From assembly GCA_020636255.1 (NCBI GenBank), contig JACJYE010000001.1, forward strand, positions 186,001 through 250,000: a stretch of 64,000 nucleotides of DNA. Reading direction: 5' to 3'. The stretch comes from Lewinellaceae bacterium (GTDB lineage: Bacteria > Bacteroidota > Bacteroidia > Chitinophagales > Saprospiraceae). The position numbers and the translations under genes were made by a program. Below the pieces are notes generated by a model, which saw nothing but the letters and a program-made list of their open reading frames with translations, was not told the DNA's origin and ran no database searches. Numbering within the stretch: the first letter of the stretch is position 1; the number at the start of each line of letters is the position of its first letter. This document shows positions 15,643 to 24,919 of this stretch, in pieces.

Positions 15643-17508
15643 ATGGGAGATCTGAACGTTAGCCCGGCATCCGAATTTCGCCAGAGCTTCACCCGCAAGT
15701 TGCTGCGGGATGTGGAAGCCCTGGATGTGATGCTCCGGGAGAACGTTTTTGAGAAAGGGCTGCAACGCATCGGCGCCGAGCAGGAGTTCTGCCTGGTAGA
15801 TGCCGATTTTCAACCCGCAGCCGAAGGATATACCCTTCTTAAAGGCCTGCCTGCAGCTTTTACCACGGAGATCGGCAAGTTCAATCTCGAGGCCAATCTC
15901 GACCCCTTTCTTTTTGACGGCGAAGGCCTGCAAAAAACCGAACACCAGCTGCACCATCTCTGGAACCTGATGGAGCAGGAAGCCAGAAAGCACCAGCTTT
16001 CACCGGTACTTACGGGCATCCTTCCGACGATCCGCCACTCGCACCTCGATTCCAGCTATATGACGCCGCGCGAGCGTTACGCGATCCTCAGCAAGGCCAT
16101 CCACCAGATGCGGGGCGCCGATTTCGAGATCAACATCCAGGGAGCTGACGAGCTGATCGCGCGGCTGGATACGGCCATGTTCGAAGCCTGTAACACCAGT
16201 TGGCAGATGCATCTCCAACTGGCGCCGGAAACCTTTTGCGAACAGTACAACTGGGCGCAGTGGATCTCGGCGCCTGTACTGGCCGCCTGCGCCAATTCGC
16301 CCCTGTTGCTGGGGCGCGAGCTGTGGCATGAGACACGGATCGCCCTTTTCCAGCAGAGCATCGACACCCGCAGTTCGTCGAACCACCTGCGCAACAAGCT
16401 CAACCGCGTCGGTTTCGGCCAGCGGTGGCTCACCGGCTCGCCGGCTAATATTTTCAAAGACCAGATCTGCCGCTTTCCGCTCGTCCTTGCAGCCGATATT
16501 GAAGAAGACGCGCTGGACGCACTTGCTGCCGGGCGCATTCCGCACTTGCGCGCCATGCGCCTGCACAACGGCACCGTATACAGCTGGAACCGCCCCTGCT
16601 ACGGCATCAGCGAGACGGGGCACCCCCATCTGCGGATCGAATGCCGGTATGTGCCGGCCGGGCCGACCCTCATCGATGAGATGGCCAACTTCGCCTTTTG
16701 GGCCGGGCTGATGAACGGCATGCCGGAGGAATACGGCACGGTCTGTGACACCGTTCTTTTCCAGATCGCCAAAGCCAATTTTTACCGCGCCGCCCGCTCC
16801 AGCCTGTTCTCCATCTTCAACTGGAAGGGGCGGCAGGTGCCCGCTCCCGTGCTTATCCTGGAAGAGCTGCTGCCCATTGCCGAACAGGGCCTTTACGGCA
16901 TCGGCATGGACAGCCGGCAGATCAACCGGTACCTCAGCATTATAGAACGGCGGGTGCTGACGCGCGAGAACGGCGCCGTCTGGTTGACGCGCAACTTCAG
17001 AAAAATGGCCCACTGCTATGGAACGGGGGTTGCCGTTCAGGAGCTCACCCGCGAGATGCAGGCGCGGCAGCGCAGCGGGATACCGGTACACGAATGGGAC
17101 GATGTGGACTGCCACAACCTCTACGCCATCGGCAATGGCCGGGCAACAGTGGGGCGCCTCATGAAAACGGACCTTTTCACCATCGGCTTTGAAGAACCCA
17201 TGGAACTGGTGCGCTCGATCATGGCCTGGAAGAAGATCCGCCACCTGCCCGTAGAAGATGACGAAGGGCGGCTGGTAGGCCTGGTAACGGCTACGAACCT
17301 CCGGGATCTGCCGGAAGAGCACAGCCACCTGGCCGCCGTTGATATCATGGTGAGCAACCTCATAACCGTGGAAGAAGATACTCCCCTTGACGAAGCAGCG
17401 GCCCTGCTGAAGAAACATGCTATCGGCTGCCTGCCCGTCGTTAAAGGAGATAAACTCGTCGGCCTGCTGACCGACACGGATTTCAGGATGCTTTATGGAA
17501 ATTATTGA
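15643..17508 (+). CDS. GCS2-family carboxylate-amine ligase-like protein with C-terminal CBS pair
   Basis: 621 residues. The N-terminal 400 or so residues resemble the GCS2 / YbdK glutamate-cysteine-ligase-like family: RIGAEQEFCLVDADF (near 45) gives the metal-binding Glu, and NLEANLDPF and QMHLQLAPETF follow. Two CBS domains close the protein (about 500-560, RLMKTDLFTIGFEEPMELVR; about 565-621, IMVSNLITVEEDTPLDEA), which suggests regulation by adenine nucleotides. The ligase substrate is unknown. It sits 9 bases after the usp gene and 30 bases before the deacylase gene, in one probable operon. Confidence 0.8.
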   Translation: MGDLNVSPASEFRQSFTRKLLRDVEALDVMLRENVFEKGLQRIGAEQEFCLVDADFQPAAEGYTLLKGLPAAFTTEIGKFNLEANLDPFLFDGEGLQKTEHQLHHLWNLMEQEARKHQLSPVLTGILPTIRHSHLDSSYMTPRERYAILSKAIHQMRGADFEINIQGADELIARLDTAMFEACNTSWQMHLQLAPETFCEQYNWAQWISAPVLAACANSPLLLGRELWHETRIALFQQSIDTRSSSNHLRNKLNRVGFGQRWLTGSPANIFKDQICRFPLVLAADIEEDALDALAAGRIPHLRAMRLHNGTVYSWNRPCYGISETGHPHLRIECRYVPAGPTLIDEMANFAFWAGLMNGMPEEYGTVCDTVLFQIAKANFYRAARSSLFSIFNWKGRQVPAPVLILEELLPIAEQGLYGIGMDSRQINRYLSIIERRVLTRENGAVWLTRNFRKMAHCYGTGVAVQELTREMQARQRSGIPVHEWDDVDCHNLYAIGNGRATVGRLMKTDLFTIGFEEPMELVRSIMAWKKIRHLPVEDDEGRLVGLVTATNLRDLPEEHSHLAAVDIMVSNLITVEEDTPLDEAAALLKKHAIGCLPVVKGDKLVGLLTDTDFRMLYGNY

Positions 17509-17538
17509 CCTAATACTATACTACAAAGGCCACATCAA

Positions 17539-18552
17539 ATGATAAAACCGAAGCCAGAAAAAGCGGATGAAAATGGAACCGTCTCCAAATCAGAGATGAA
17601 ACTGATCTACAACCGCGTTTTCCTGCAACACGACACGGGCATGCACCCCGAGAGCAGAAAGCGGCTCGACGCATTCGATAATGTGCCGGATACGCCGATC
17701 CTCGACGGGGAGCCCTACCTCGAACTAGCCCACACCACGCATTATATCCGCAAGGTGAAGTCTGCCTGCGAGATAGGCGCCCACCTCGATGAAGATACAG
17801 CTACCTCGCCCGGTAGTTTTGAAGCGGCCCGTTACGCCGTAGGCGCTTCCATCATGGCCGCCGATACAGGCGGGTTTGCGCTGGTGCGCCCGCCGGGGCA
17901 CCATGCTCACCCCGACCGCGCCAGCGGTTTCTGCCTGTTCAACAACGTGGCCATCGCTACCCTCAAACTGGTGCAGGATGGCAAACGCGTGGCCATTTTT
18001 GACTTCGACGGCCACCTCGGCGACGGTACTTCCGCCGTGTTCTATGGCACAGACCAGGTGCTTTACTTGTCGATGCACCAATATCCCGCATATCCTGGGC
18101 ATGGTTTTGTGGATGAGATCGGCAGCGGGGCCGGTAAGGGCTTTACGGTCAACGTGCCCCTCCCTCCCGGCAGCGGCGACGATATCATGCTGCGGTGCCT
18201 GGACAACTTCCTGCCCATCGTCGAACAGTTCGAACCCGATGTGGTGGCCATATCGGCAGGCTTCGATGCCCATCAGTACGACCTGTTGCTCGACCTGAAG
18301 GCCAGCGCCGATTTTTTCTACAAAACAGGAAAGATACTGCGCGAGCGGTTCCCCAATATATTTGCCACGCTGGAAGGCGGGTACAATGTGGAAGAAATGC
18401 GCAAATGCCTGTACAATTTCCTGGCCGGCGTCAATGGAGCGCTCATTCCATTCCCGGAAGAGCCGACCAGCTCCAACATGAGAGTGCTGGAAACTTTTGA
18501 TATCTATGTAAATGCCGTGATGGGCAACCTGAAGGGCTACTGGAAGTTTTAA
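17539..18552 (+). CDS. Histone deacetylase-family (class II / AcuC-APAH-like) zinc deacylase
   Basis: 337 residues. All catalytic elements of the arginase-deacetylase fold are present: the His pair in RPPGHHAHPDRASGFCLFNN (near 115), zinc ligands Asp and His in FDFDGHLGDGT (near 155), the third zinc Asp in ISAGFDAHQYD (near 240) and the transition-state Tyr in LEGGYN (near 280). The usual D-x-H-H-G-N-G-T reads D-G-H-L-G-D-G-T here, so the residue after the zinc His is changed but the ligands are kept. The substrate may be acetyl-lysine or an acetylated small amine. The next gene encodes a Pat-like acetyltransferase, as AcuA and AcuC are paired in Bacillus. Confidence 0.88.
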   Translation: MIKPKPEKADENGTVSKSEMKLIYNRVFLQHDTGMHPESRKRLDAFDNVPDTPILDGEPYLELAHTTHYIRKVKSACEIGAHLDEDTATSPGSFEAARYAVGASIMAADTGGFALVRPPGHHAHPDRASGFCLFNNVAIATLKLVQDGKRVAIFDFDGHLGDGTSAVFYGTDQVLYLSMHQYPAYPGHGFVDEIGSGAGKGFTVNVPLPPGSGDDIMLRCLDNFLPIVEQFEPDVVAISAGFDAHQYDLLLDLKASADFFYKTGKILRERFPNIFATLEGGYNVEEMRKCLYNFLAGVNGALIPFPEEPTSSNMRVLETFDIYVNAVMGNLKGYWKF

Positions 18553-18591
18553 AATGCCAAAAAATGCAGCGCACGGGATGTTCAAAACCCC

Positions 18592-18599
18592 TAATTTTG
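18592..18599 (+). promoter_or_regulatory. -7 promoter box TAATTTTG
   Basis: Exact TAnnTTTG match 63 bases before the acyl-CoA synthetase-GNAT ATG, so that gene can be transcribed separately from the operon upstream. Confidence 0.5.
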
Positions 18600-18661
18600 T
18601 ACCTGCATTTCAAGGATGATCTTAAGTTATAATCAATCACATAAACTAACAAACTTTTGAC

Positions 18662-21361
18662 ATGCATCGCAAATTGAAGCAAATTTTCCAACCGAAATCG
18701 ATTGCCGTTATCGGCGCCTCGAACAGGGAGGAAACGGTAGGTTACGCCGTAATGAAAAACCTGCTGGAAGGCGGGTTCGAAGGAGAGCTTTATCCAGTCA
18801 ACCTCAACCATAACAAGATCCAGGGCCAGAAGTGTTACCACCATGTAGGAGATATCCAGGCGGATATAGACCTGGCGGTGATCATCACGCCTGCAAAGGC
18901 AGTGCCCCAGATCGTGGAAGAATGCGGGCAGGCAGGTGTAGGCGGGTTGGTCATCATTTCTGCTGGTTTCAAGGAAGCTGGCGAGGAAGGTATGAAGATG
19001 TACGAAGATATAGGCCGGAAGGCGCGCCGCTATAACATGCGCGTGGTGGGCCCCAACTGCCTGGGCTTTATCAACCCGCACCTCGGGGTCAACGCCTCTT
19101 TTGCCACCCGTACGGCACTGCCTGGCAACATCGCCTTTATCTCCCAGAGCGGTGCTTTGTGCACCTCTATCCTCGACTGGGCGCTCGACCAGAGCGTGGG
19201 CTTCAGCCATTTCGTTTCCATCGGTTCGATGCTCGATGTGGATTTTGCCGACCTGATCGACTACCTGGGCACGGATTCGCGCACTTCCTGCATCCTGATC
19301 TACATGGAAAGCCTGATCGATGCGCGGAAGTTCATGAGCGCAGCACGCGCTTTTGCACGTTCCAAACCCATCATCATCCTGAAGGCGGGCAGGAGCGCCG
19401 AAGGCGGGCAGGCCACCCTGTCACATACGGGTTCGATGGCCGGCAACGACGCCGTGTACGATGCGGCCTTTGACCGCGCCGGCATTATCCGCGTCGACAC
19501 CATAGCCCAGCTGTTCAACTGCGCACAGTCGCTCGCCATGCAGCCTCGCCCATTGGGCAACCGCCTGGCCATCGTGACGAACGCCGGCGGCCCTGGCGTA
19601 CTGGCCACCGACTACCTGATGCGCAACGGCGGCGCGCTGGCGAAACTCGCGCCGGAAACGATGGAAGGCCTCAATTCCGTTTTGCCTGCACACTGGAGCC
19701 ATAACAACCCCGTTGACGTGCTCGGAGACGCCTCGGCAGAACACTACCGCCAGGCCCTGGAACTTTGCCTCAAAGACCCCAACGTCGACGGTGTGCTCAC
19801 CATTCTGACCACCCAGGCCGTGACGAACCCTACGGATGTGGCCAAAGTGCTGGTCGAAGTTTCCGCAAACTATAAAAAGCCTATCCTGGCATCCTGGATG
19901 GGTGAAGAGGACGTCCGCGAAGGCCGGGAAATACTCGAAGCCGGGAAAATACCCCAGTACCGCTACCCGGAAAGCGCCGTAGATGTGTTCATCAAGATGT
20001 ACCGTTATTCAAGTAACCTGGAGCTTCTCTATCAGACGCCGCCGGCCATCCCGCAGCAAACGCATCTGAACACCGACGTGGCGCGGGCCATCATATACAC
20101 TATCATGGACGAGGGCCGCACCATCCTCATGGAAAACGAGTCCAAGGAACTCATGAAGAGCTACGGCATTGCGACCGCTGCTTTCAAAATGGTGCCTACC
20201 GCTGACCTGGCCGTCAAGTTCTCCGAAGAGATCGGCTACCCCGTCGTACTGAAGATCGCTTCGCCCGACATTAGCCACAAAACCGATGTAGGTGGCGTCG
20301 TGGTAGGGCTCAACAACGCCATAGAAGTCCGGGAAGCTTTCGAGGGGATCATAAAAAGGGCCAAAGAAAAGCGGCCTGAAGCGGAGATCCGCGGCGTACT
20401 GGTCGAAAAAATGGCCAAGAAGAAGTACGAGCTGCTGATCGGCGCCAAGAAGGACCCCATCTTCGGGCCGGTAATCGCCTTCGGTAAAGGGGGCGTTGCC
20501 GTAGAAGTATACCGTGACATGCAGCTCGGCCTGCCGCCGCTCAACCGCATGCTGGCGCGGCGCATCATCGAGGGCACGCGCATTTATCCCTTGCTGAAAG
20601 GCTACCGCGGCATGCCCGGCGTCAACCTGGAAGAGCTGGAAATGACCCTCGTCAAGTTCGCTTATCTGGCAATGGACTTCCCCGAGATCCGCGAGATCGA
20701 TATCAACCCCTTCGTCATGGACGAAACGGGGGCGCTGGCCATTGACGCCCGCATCATGCTGGAAACGGAGAAAGCGCCGGCCAAAGGCAAGCCCTACCGG
20801 CACCTGGTCATCTCGCCTTACCCGGAAAAGTACTCCAAGGCCATTCTGCTGAAGAGCGGCCAGGTGGCGCGCCTGCGCCCCATCCGCCCGGAAGACGAGC
20901 CGATGGAAGCGCGGATGCTGGAGAAGATCTCCCGCGAGTCGCTCTACTTCCGCTTTTTCGGCTTCGTGCCCACCGTGACCCACGACTTCCTCACGCGTTT
21001 CACCCACATCGATTACGACCGCGAGATGGCCATTATCGCTACGGTGGAAGAAGCCGGCACGGAAAAAATGGTCGGCGTAGTACGTATCATTTCGGACGCC
21101 TGGGGTGAAACGGCAGAATACGCCATCCTCGTTTCCGACGACTGGCAAGGCCTCGGGCTGGGCTCTCAGGCAACGGACTACATCATTGATATCGCCCGCG
21201 AAATGGGTATCAAGAAATTGTACGCCAGCGTACTGGCCACCAACAAGGCCATGCTCGGGTTGTTCGAAAAGAAAGGCTTCAGCGTACAACGCGAAGATTT
21301 CGAGACCTTCCGGGTAGAGCTGCCGCTGGTAGCTGAAGAAGTGGCGGTGGAAGAAGAATAG
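18662..21361 (+). CDS. ADP-forming acyl-CoA synthetase fused to GNAT acetyltransferase (Pat/YfiQ-like)
   Basis: 899 residues. The CoA-binding Rossmann domain is at 1-130 (IAVIGASNREETVGYAVMKN) and the succinyl-CoA-ligase-like domain at about 150-460. An ATP-grasp domain (about 480-700) contains GYPVVLKIASPDISHKTDVG. The C-terminal GNAT domain (about 730-890) has RLRPIRPEDEP, the acceptor-side EYAILV and the acetyl-CoA loop DDWQGLGLGS. The architecture is that of bacterial protein lysine acetyltransferase Pat, which silences acetyl-CoA synthetase. The LSHTGSMAG motif (near 257-265) keeps the His that is phosphorylated in active ADP-forming synthetases and, to my knowledge, lost in enterobacterial Pat; the ligase half may therefore work. 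A strong terminator follows. Confidence 0.9.
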   Translation: MHRKLKQIFQPKSIAVIGASNREETVGYAVMKNLLEGGFEGELYPVNLNHNKIQGQKCYHHVGDIQADIDLAVIITPAKAVPQIVEECGQAGVGGLVIISAGFKEAGEEGMKMYEDIGRKARRYNMRVVGPNCLGFINPHLGVNASFATRTALPGNIAFISQSGALCTSILDWALDQSVGFSHFVSIGSMLDVDFADLIDYLGTDSRTSCILIYMESLIDARKFMSAARAFARSKPIIILKAGRSAEGGQATLSHTGSMAGNDAVYDAAFDRAGIIRVDTIAQLFNCAQSLAMQPRPLGNRLAIVTNAGGPGVLATDYLMRNGGALAKLAPETMEGLNSVLPAHWSHNNPVDVLGDASAEHYRQALELCLKDPNVDGVLTILTTQAVTNPTDVAKVLVEVSANYKKPILASWMGEEDVREGREILEAGKIPQYRYPESAVDVFIKMYRYSSNLELLYQTPPAIPQQTHLNTDVARAIIYTIMDEGRTILMENESKELMKSYGIATAAFKMVPTADLAVKFSEEIGYPVVLKIASPDISHKTDVGGVVVGLNNAIEVREAFEGIIKRAKEKRPEAEIRGVLVEKMAKKKYELLIGAKKDPIFGPVIAFGKGGVAVEVYRDMQLGLPPLNRMLARRIIEGTRIYPLLKGYRGMPGVNLEELEMTLVKFAYLAMDFPEIREIDINPFVMDETGALAIDARIMLETEKAPAKGKPYRHLVISPYPEKYSKAILLKSGQVARLRPIRPEDEPMEARMLEKISRESLYFRFFGFVPTVTHDFLTRFTHIDYDREMAIIATVEEAGTEKMVGVVRIISDAWGETAEYAILVSDDWQGLGLGSQATDYIIDIAREMGIKKLYASVLATNKAMLGLFEKKGFSVQREDFETFRVELPLVAEEVAVEEE

Positions 21362-21395
21362 GCTGTTCGCCTTCTGAAACCGCAGGTTTGAGATG

Positions 21396-21446
21396 CAAGG
21401 GCCATCCTGGATATTCTACGAAAATCCGGGATGGCCCTTGGTTTTT
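21396..21446 (+). terminator. Intrinsic terminator after the acyl-CoA synthetase-GNAT gene
   Basis: CAAGGGCCATCC (21396-21407) pairs with GGATGGCCCTTG (21429-21440), a 12-bp stem followed by TTTTT. It lies 35 bases past the stop codon. Confidence 0.85.
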
Positions 21447-21462
21447 AGAGCTTGTTTGGAGG
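21446..21462 (+). repeat. Dispersed motif TAGAGCTTGTTTGGAGG, copy 5
   Basis: Starts at the end of the terminator T-tract and continues GGGCACGC. Same motif as at 1489 and 46880. Confidence 0.65.
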
Positions 21463-21533
21463 GCACGCTCAGAGCCTATTATTTGCAATGGTTTATGAAA
21501 ACCAGGCTGCGTCATTTTTATTAAAAGGTAGCT

Positions 21534-22541
21534 TCACTGATCCAGATCCAGCTTCCATTCCTCGCCGGTTTGGGTGTTGAGCATGACCATGCTTGTGGTG
21601 AAATAGACATGCCCTATTTCCGGATAGGCTAAATCATGCCGTCCAGCTATTAGCCATGATGGAGTTGTTAATTCAATTGCCGGGTAGAAGTAAATAAGAT
21701 TATCGCAGGTCTCTTTTAAAGGCTCAACAATGCCCGTTGGGATGTGTATACGGAAAAAACCCCGGCCGGCAAATAACCCTATTAAGGATTCGTCACTTTC
21801 CCAGATAAGGGATAGAGGCCCGCCCATGCCGATATCCGCCAGGTCGGTGACATCGGTTAAACTCCCGTTGAACAGGTTTAAAATGGCTATCCTGGTATTC
21901 GTTACCGCATAGCTTTTCAGCGACAACGCCACCCTGTTTTCCCGGCCTGCAATAGCATGACAATCGAGGTTAAAACTATCCAGTACTTCACCCTCAATGG
22001 ATACCAGATAAGCCACCTTTTTGAAGCGCGCGCGGTAGAAAAAGGCCTCGCCGTCCAGGCACCAGTCGAACAGGTCGTGCGCTATCTGATCTGATACTAC
22101 TTTCAGGCTATCTCCATCGGAGGATAGTTTGTACATTAAACCGTCAGATGCAAGCCGAAAGAGCAACCATCCATTTTTGTTGATCTTGGGTTGGCTTCTG
22201 ACACTATCTATTAATATCTCTTTTCTCCCCGAGCAGGTATCGATCTTCCATATTTCTGAGCCTTCGTTCCCAACATTTTCTCTACTGATTGTGCAAAACC
22301 ATTCATCCGGGTTACCGGGGCTTCTCCCAATTAGCGAATACCCCAGGCCAATGCGTTCATAAATATAGGAAGGCCCGTAAAGTTCAGGGAAAACCACACA
22401 GCTATCGGCGGGCAACAGGCTGGCGTAAAGTGTGCTGTCGCCGCACTGCTTGCCGGGGGGCGGGCAGAAGGCGTCCTTGTCTTTGGTACAGGAACTCAGT
22501 GCTATAGCGGCGATAAAAAGATAAAATATATGCTGTTTCAT
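21534..22541 (-). CDS. Array lipoprotein C (paralogue of the 337-residue B proteins)
   Basis: 335 residues. The signal peptide MKQHIFYLFIAAIALSSC ends at a lipobox Cys (residue 18). After this it is clearly homologous to lipoproteins B1 and B2 along its whole length (KQCGDSTLYASLLPAD, SEIWKIDTCSGRKE, FDWCLDGEAFFYRARF, LNTQTGEEWKLDLDQ), with more divergence in the N-terminal half. Repeating strand-rich segments and conserved Trp/Asp/Gly spacing suggest a beta-propeller, which is inference. Function unknown. It is the last gene of the minus-strand array and starts 4 bases after the stop of an orphan T9SS tail. Lower GC than the flanking genes. Confidence 0.8.
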   Translation of the reverse strand: MKQHIFYLFIAAIALSSCTKDKDAFCPPPGKQCGDSTLYASLLPADSCVVFPELYGPSYIYERIGLGYSLIGRSPGNPDEWFCTISRENVGNEGSEIWKIDTCSGRKEILIDSVRSQPKINKNGWLLFRLASDGLMYKLSSDGDSLKVVSDQIAHDLFDWCLDGEAFFYRARFKKVAYLVSIEGEVLDSFNLDCHAIAGRENRVALSLKSYAVTNTRIAILNLFNGSLTDVTDLADIGMGGPLSLIWESDESLIGLFAGRGFFRIHIPTGIVEPLKETCDNLIYFYPAIELTTPSWLIAGRHDLAYPEIGHVYFTTSMVMLNTQTGEEWKLDLDQ

Positions 22542-22545
22542 GGCT

Positions 22546-22879
22546 TTATTGCTTGATCAGTTTGAAGGAAATGATTTCTGACCCCGACTGGACGCGGCAG
22601 ATGTAAAAGCCGGGGGGGATTTCTGGCAGGCTTAAGTTCAGCAAATTTCCCTGGTAGTCGTTTTCCTGATATAAAAGCGCCAACTGTTGGCCGTTGATAG
22701 AGAAGAGCCGGACATCAAGGTAGCCTGGCCCAATTCCATTCAGGGTAATCTCTCCTGAAGTGGGGTTGGGAAACAGGCGCCAGCCAGGCCTCGCCGGTTC
22801 ATTTGTACTTACCGGGTTTTCGGATTGCACCAACAGCGAAATGGCGAGGCGAGGGCTTTCGCAATGCGCCAGGCCGGCC
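22546..22879 (-). pseudogene. Orphan T9SS sorting-domain fragment, copy 3 (diverged)
   Basis: About 110 codons equivalent to the C-terminal end of the subtilisin-like protease at 27294-30830, beginning at GLAHCESPRLAISLL and containing WRLFPNPTSGEITL and a C-terminal GFYICRVQSGSEII strand. The frame has no start of its own: it runs without a stop back into lipoprotein B2 in a different frame. It differs from copy 2 more than copy 2 differs from the protease. Most likely a relic carried along by duplication. Confidence 0.7.
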
Positions 22880-22900
22880 TCCCTTCGCTTCTCGGTAGCT

Positions 22901-23914
22901 TCACTGATCCAGATCCAGCTTCCACTCCTCGCCGGTTTGGGTGTTGAGCATGACCATACTAATGGTGAAATCAACATTGAGCAATTGAGGATACATATAA
23001 TCCCGCCGGCCCAAAAACAGCCAGGAGTTGTCGTCCGGGCCCATAGAAGGGTAAAAATAGAACAGGTTGTCACAAGTTTCTTTTATGGCTTCTACTTCAC
23101 CGGTGGGAATATGGATTCGGTAAAGGCCGCGAGGAAAAGCTCCGATCAGGGTTTTATCGCTCTCCCAGGTTAGCGCCTGAGGGCCCCCTAACCCTACATC
23201 TCTTAGTTCAACGACTTCTGTTAGTTCTCCATTATTAAGATCAAGGATGCCAATTCTGGAATGTGTGGTTGATAGCGGGCTTTCCAATGATAAAGCAATA
23301 CGATTTGCGCGCCCGGCTATTGCGTGACAGTCTAACGCAAAACTATCCAGTACTTCACCCTCAATGGATACCAGATAGGCCACCTCTTTGAAGCGCGCCC
23401 GGTAAAAGAAGGCCTCGCCGTCCAGGCACCAGTCGAAATTAACGTTATTGATTTCCTTTGAAACCACTGAGAGATTATCTCCATTTTCCGTTATCTTATA
23501 TAGTAATCCATCTTTTCGGCTCATAAAAAGCAGCCAACCATTTGAATTGAGCTTGGGCTGCACATAAATAGAATCGACGACCATCTCCTTTCTACCGAGA
23601 CAGGTATCGATCTTCCATATTTCTGAGCCCATATTGTCAGTTGAACTCACTTCCCTATTAATCAAATACAGCCACTCATCCGGATTAGATGAGCTTTTCC
23701 CAACCAAGCCATACCCCAATCCCACCCTTTGATAAATATATAAGATTCCAGATGTTATTTCAGGGAAAACCACACAGGTATCGGCGGGCAACAGGCTGGC
23801 ATAAAGTGTGCTGTCACCGCACTGCTTGCCGGCGGGCGGGCAGATGGTGTCTTTGTCCTTGGTACAGGAGTAAAATGTTATTGCAAAAGCAACAAAAACA
23901 CTCAGCCTGGTCAT
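22901..23914 (-). CDS. Array lipoprotein B2
   Basis: 337 residues from the ATG at 23914, which overlaps the stop of A2 as ATGA. Signal peptide MTRLSVFVAFAITFYSC with lipobox Cys at 17. It is almost identical to B1 except for a stretch around residues 90-160 (plus-strand 23437-23640), where the two are clearly different at equal length. The same conserved blocks as in lipoprotein C are present. It is followed by sequence leading into T9SS tail copy 3. Predicted outer-membrane or periplasmic lipoprotein with a propeller-like strand pattern; function unknown. Confidence 0.82.
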   Translation of the reverse strand: MTRLSVFVAFAITFYSCTKDKDTICPPAGKQCGDSTLYASLLPADTCVVFPEITSGILYIYQRVGLGYGLVGKSSSNPDEWLYLINREVSSTDNMGSEIWKIDTCLGRKEMVVDSIYVQPKLNSNGWLLFMSRKDGLLYKITENGDNLSVVSKEINNVNFDWCLDGEAFFYRARFKEVAYLVSIEGEVLDSFALDCHAIAGRANRIALSLESPLSTTHSRIGILDLNNGELTEVVELRDVGLGGPQALTWESDKTLIGAFPRGLYRIHIPTGEVEAIKETCDNLFYFYPSMGPDDNSWLFLGRRDYMYPQLLNVDFTISMVMLNTQTGEEWKLDLDQ

Positions 23915-24915
23915 GGTTCGATATCTATTACCCATTCCTCTCCTGTGTTGGTATTGAATGCAATAAGGGATGTGATAAAGTGCACCACCCCTGGTGTCTG
24001 CGGATAGTTTCGGTCAATGCGCCCCAGAAACATCCAGGGTTGGCCTTCTTCGGTTATCACGGGAACAGCGTATGCGGCATTGTCGCAACTTTCCTTCAAT
24101 TGGGCCATCGTCCCGTTGGGAATGTCAATTTGGAAAACTCCACTGGGGTTCACCCATATCACATGGGATGGGCCCTGCCATTCCAATTGAGTGAGAGGGT
24201 GATAGCTGACGTTTCCTAGGCCTGGGGGCACAGAGAATACTTTTGTTAATTCCTTGTTTTGCAGGTTTAGGATGGCCAAGGTATCCGAGTGTTCACCAAT
24301 AGATACCGCCAGTTGATGCCCCCTGGCGGCAAGCGTACGATAGTCAAGAAGGAATGTGTCCAATATGGCGCCTGTTTTAGAATACAGGAAAGTAGTGTCT
24401 TTCCACAAGTCCTTCGTAACGAAGTATTCTCCACCCATACACCAATCAAAATAATAATGCGTGATTTTTTCGGATACCAGGCTGAGGCTATCGCCGTTTG
24501 TTTTGACCTTATAAAATTTAAAATCATTGGCATCTTTGAATAATACCCAATCCTGGTTATTGGTTATGGCCGCCCCTTCCAATGCCGGGGCCAGCATGTT
24601 TCTGGTGTTTTCACAGGTATCTATAACCCATAACTCACTATCCCTACCCGATAAATACCGCTGATAAATAAATAGGTGGGCATTGGCAGGGCTTTTCCCA
24701 ACAGGGAATATGCTTGGTTTTAGACGGGAGAAAACATAGCTGGCTCCAAATTCCGGCAGCATCCAGCAAGTGTCTATAGTGCTGAGCCTTGTAAAGAGTG
24801 AGGTATCGCAGGAAGAGTAAATGGGAGGGCAGTTTTCTCCTCCAAGGCCGTCTTCTTTAGTGCAGGAAAAAGCCAGCAAGCACAACAGGGAAGCGAAGAA
24901 AAAAAATGGTTTCAT
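23911..24915 (-). CDS. Array lipoprotein A2
   Basis: 334 residues, identical in protein sequence to A1 (26285-27289). The signal peptide MKPFFFFASLLCLLAFSC ends at a lipobox Cys (18), followed by TKEDGLGGENCPP. Remote similarity to the B/C lipoproteins in layout (SELWVIDTC, FDWCMGGEYF, LKESCDNAAY, FNTNTGEEWVIDI) shows that A and B are ancient paralogues. The start is 4 bases after the stop of T9SS tail copy 2, and the stop overlaps the B2 ATG. Function unknown. Confidence 0.82.
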   Translation of the reverse strand: MKPFFFFASLLCLLAFSCTKEDGLGGENCPPIYSSCDTSLFTRLSTIDTCWMLPEFGASYVFSRLKPSIFPVGKSPANAHLFIYQRYLSGRDSELWVIDTCENTRNMLAPALEGAAITNNQDWVLFKDANDFKFYKVKTNGDSLSLVSEKITHYYFDWCMGGEYFVTKDLWKDTTFLYSKTGAILDTFLLDYRTLAARGHQLAVSIGEHSDTLAILNLQNKELTKVFSVPPGLGNVSYHPLTQLEWQGPSHVIWVNPSGVFQIDIPNGTMAQLKESCDNAAYAVPVITEEGQPWMFLGRIDRNYPQTPGVVHFITSLIAFNTNTGEEWVIDIEP

Positions 24916-24919
24916 GGGA

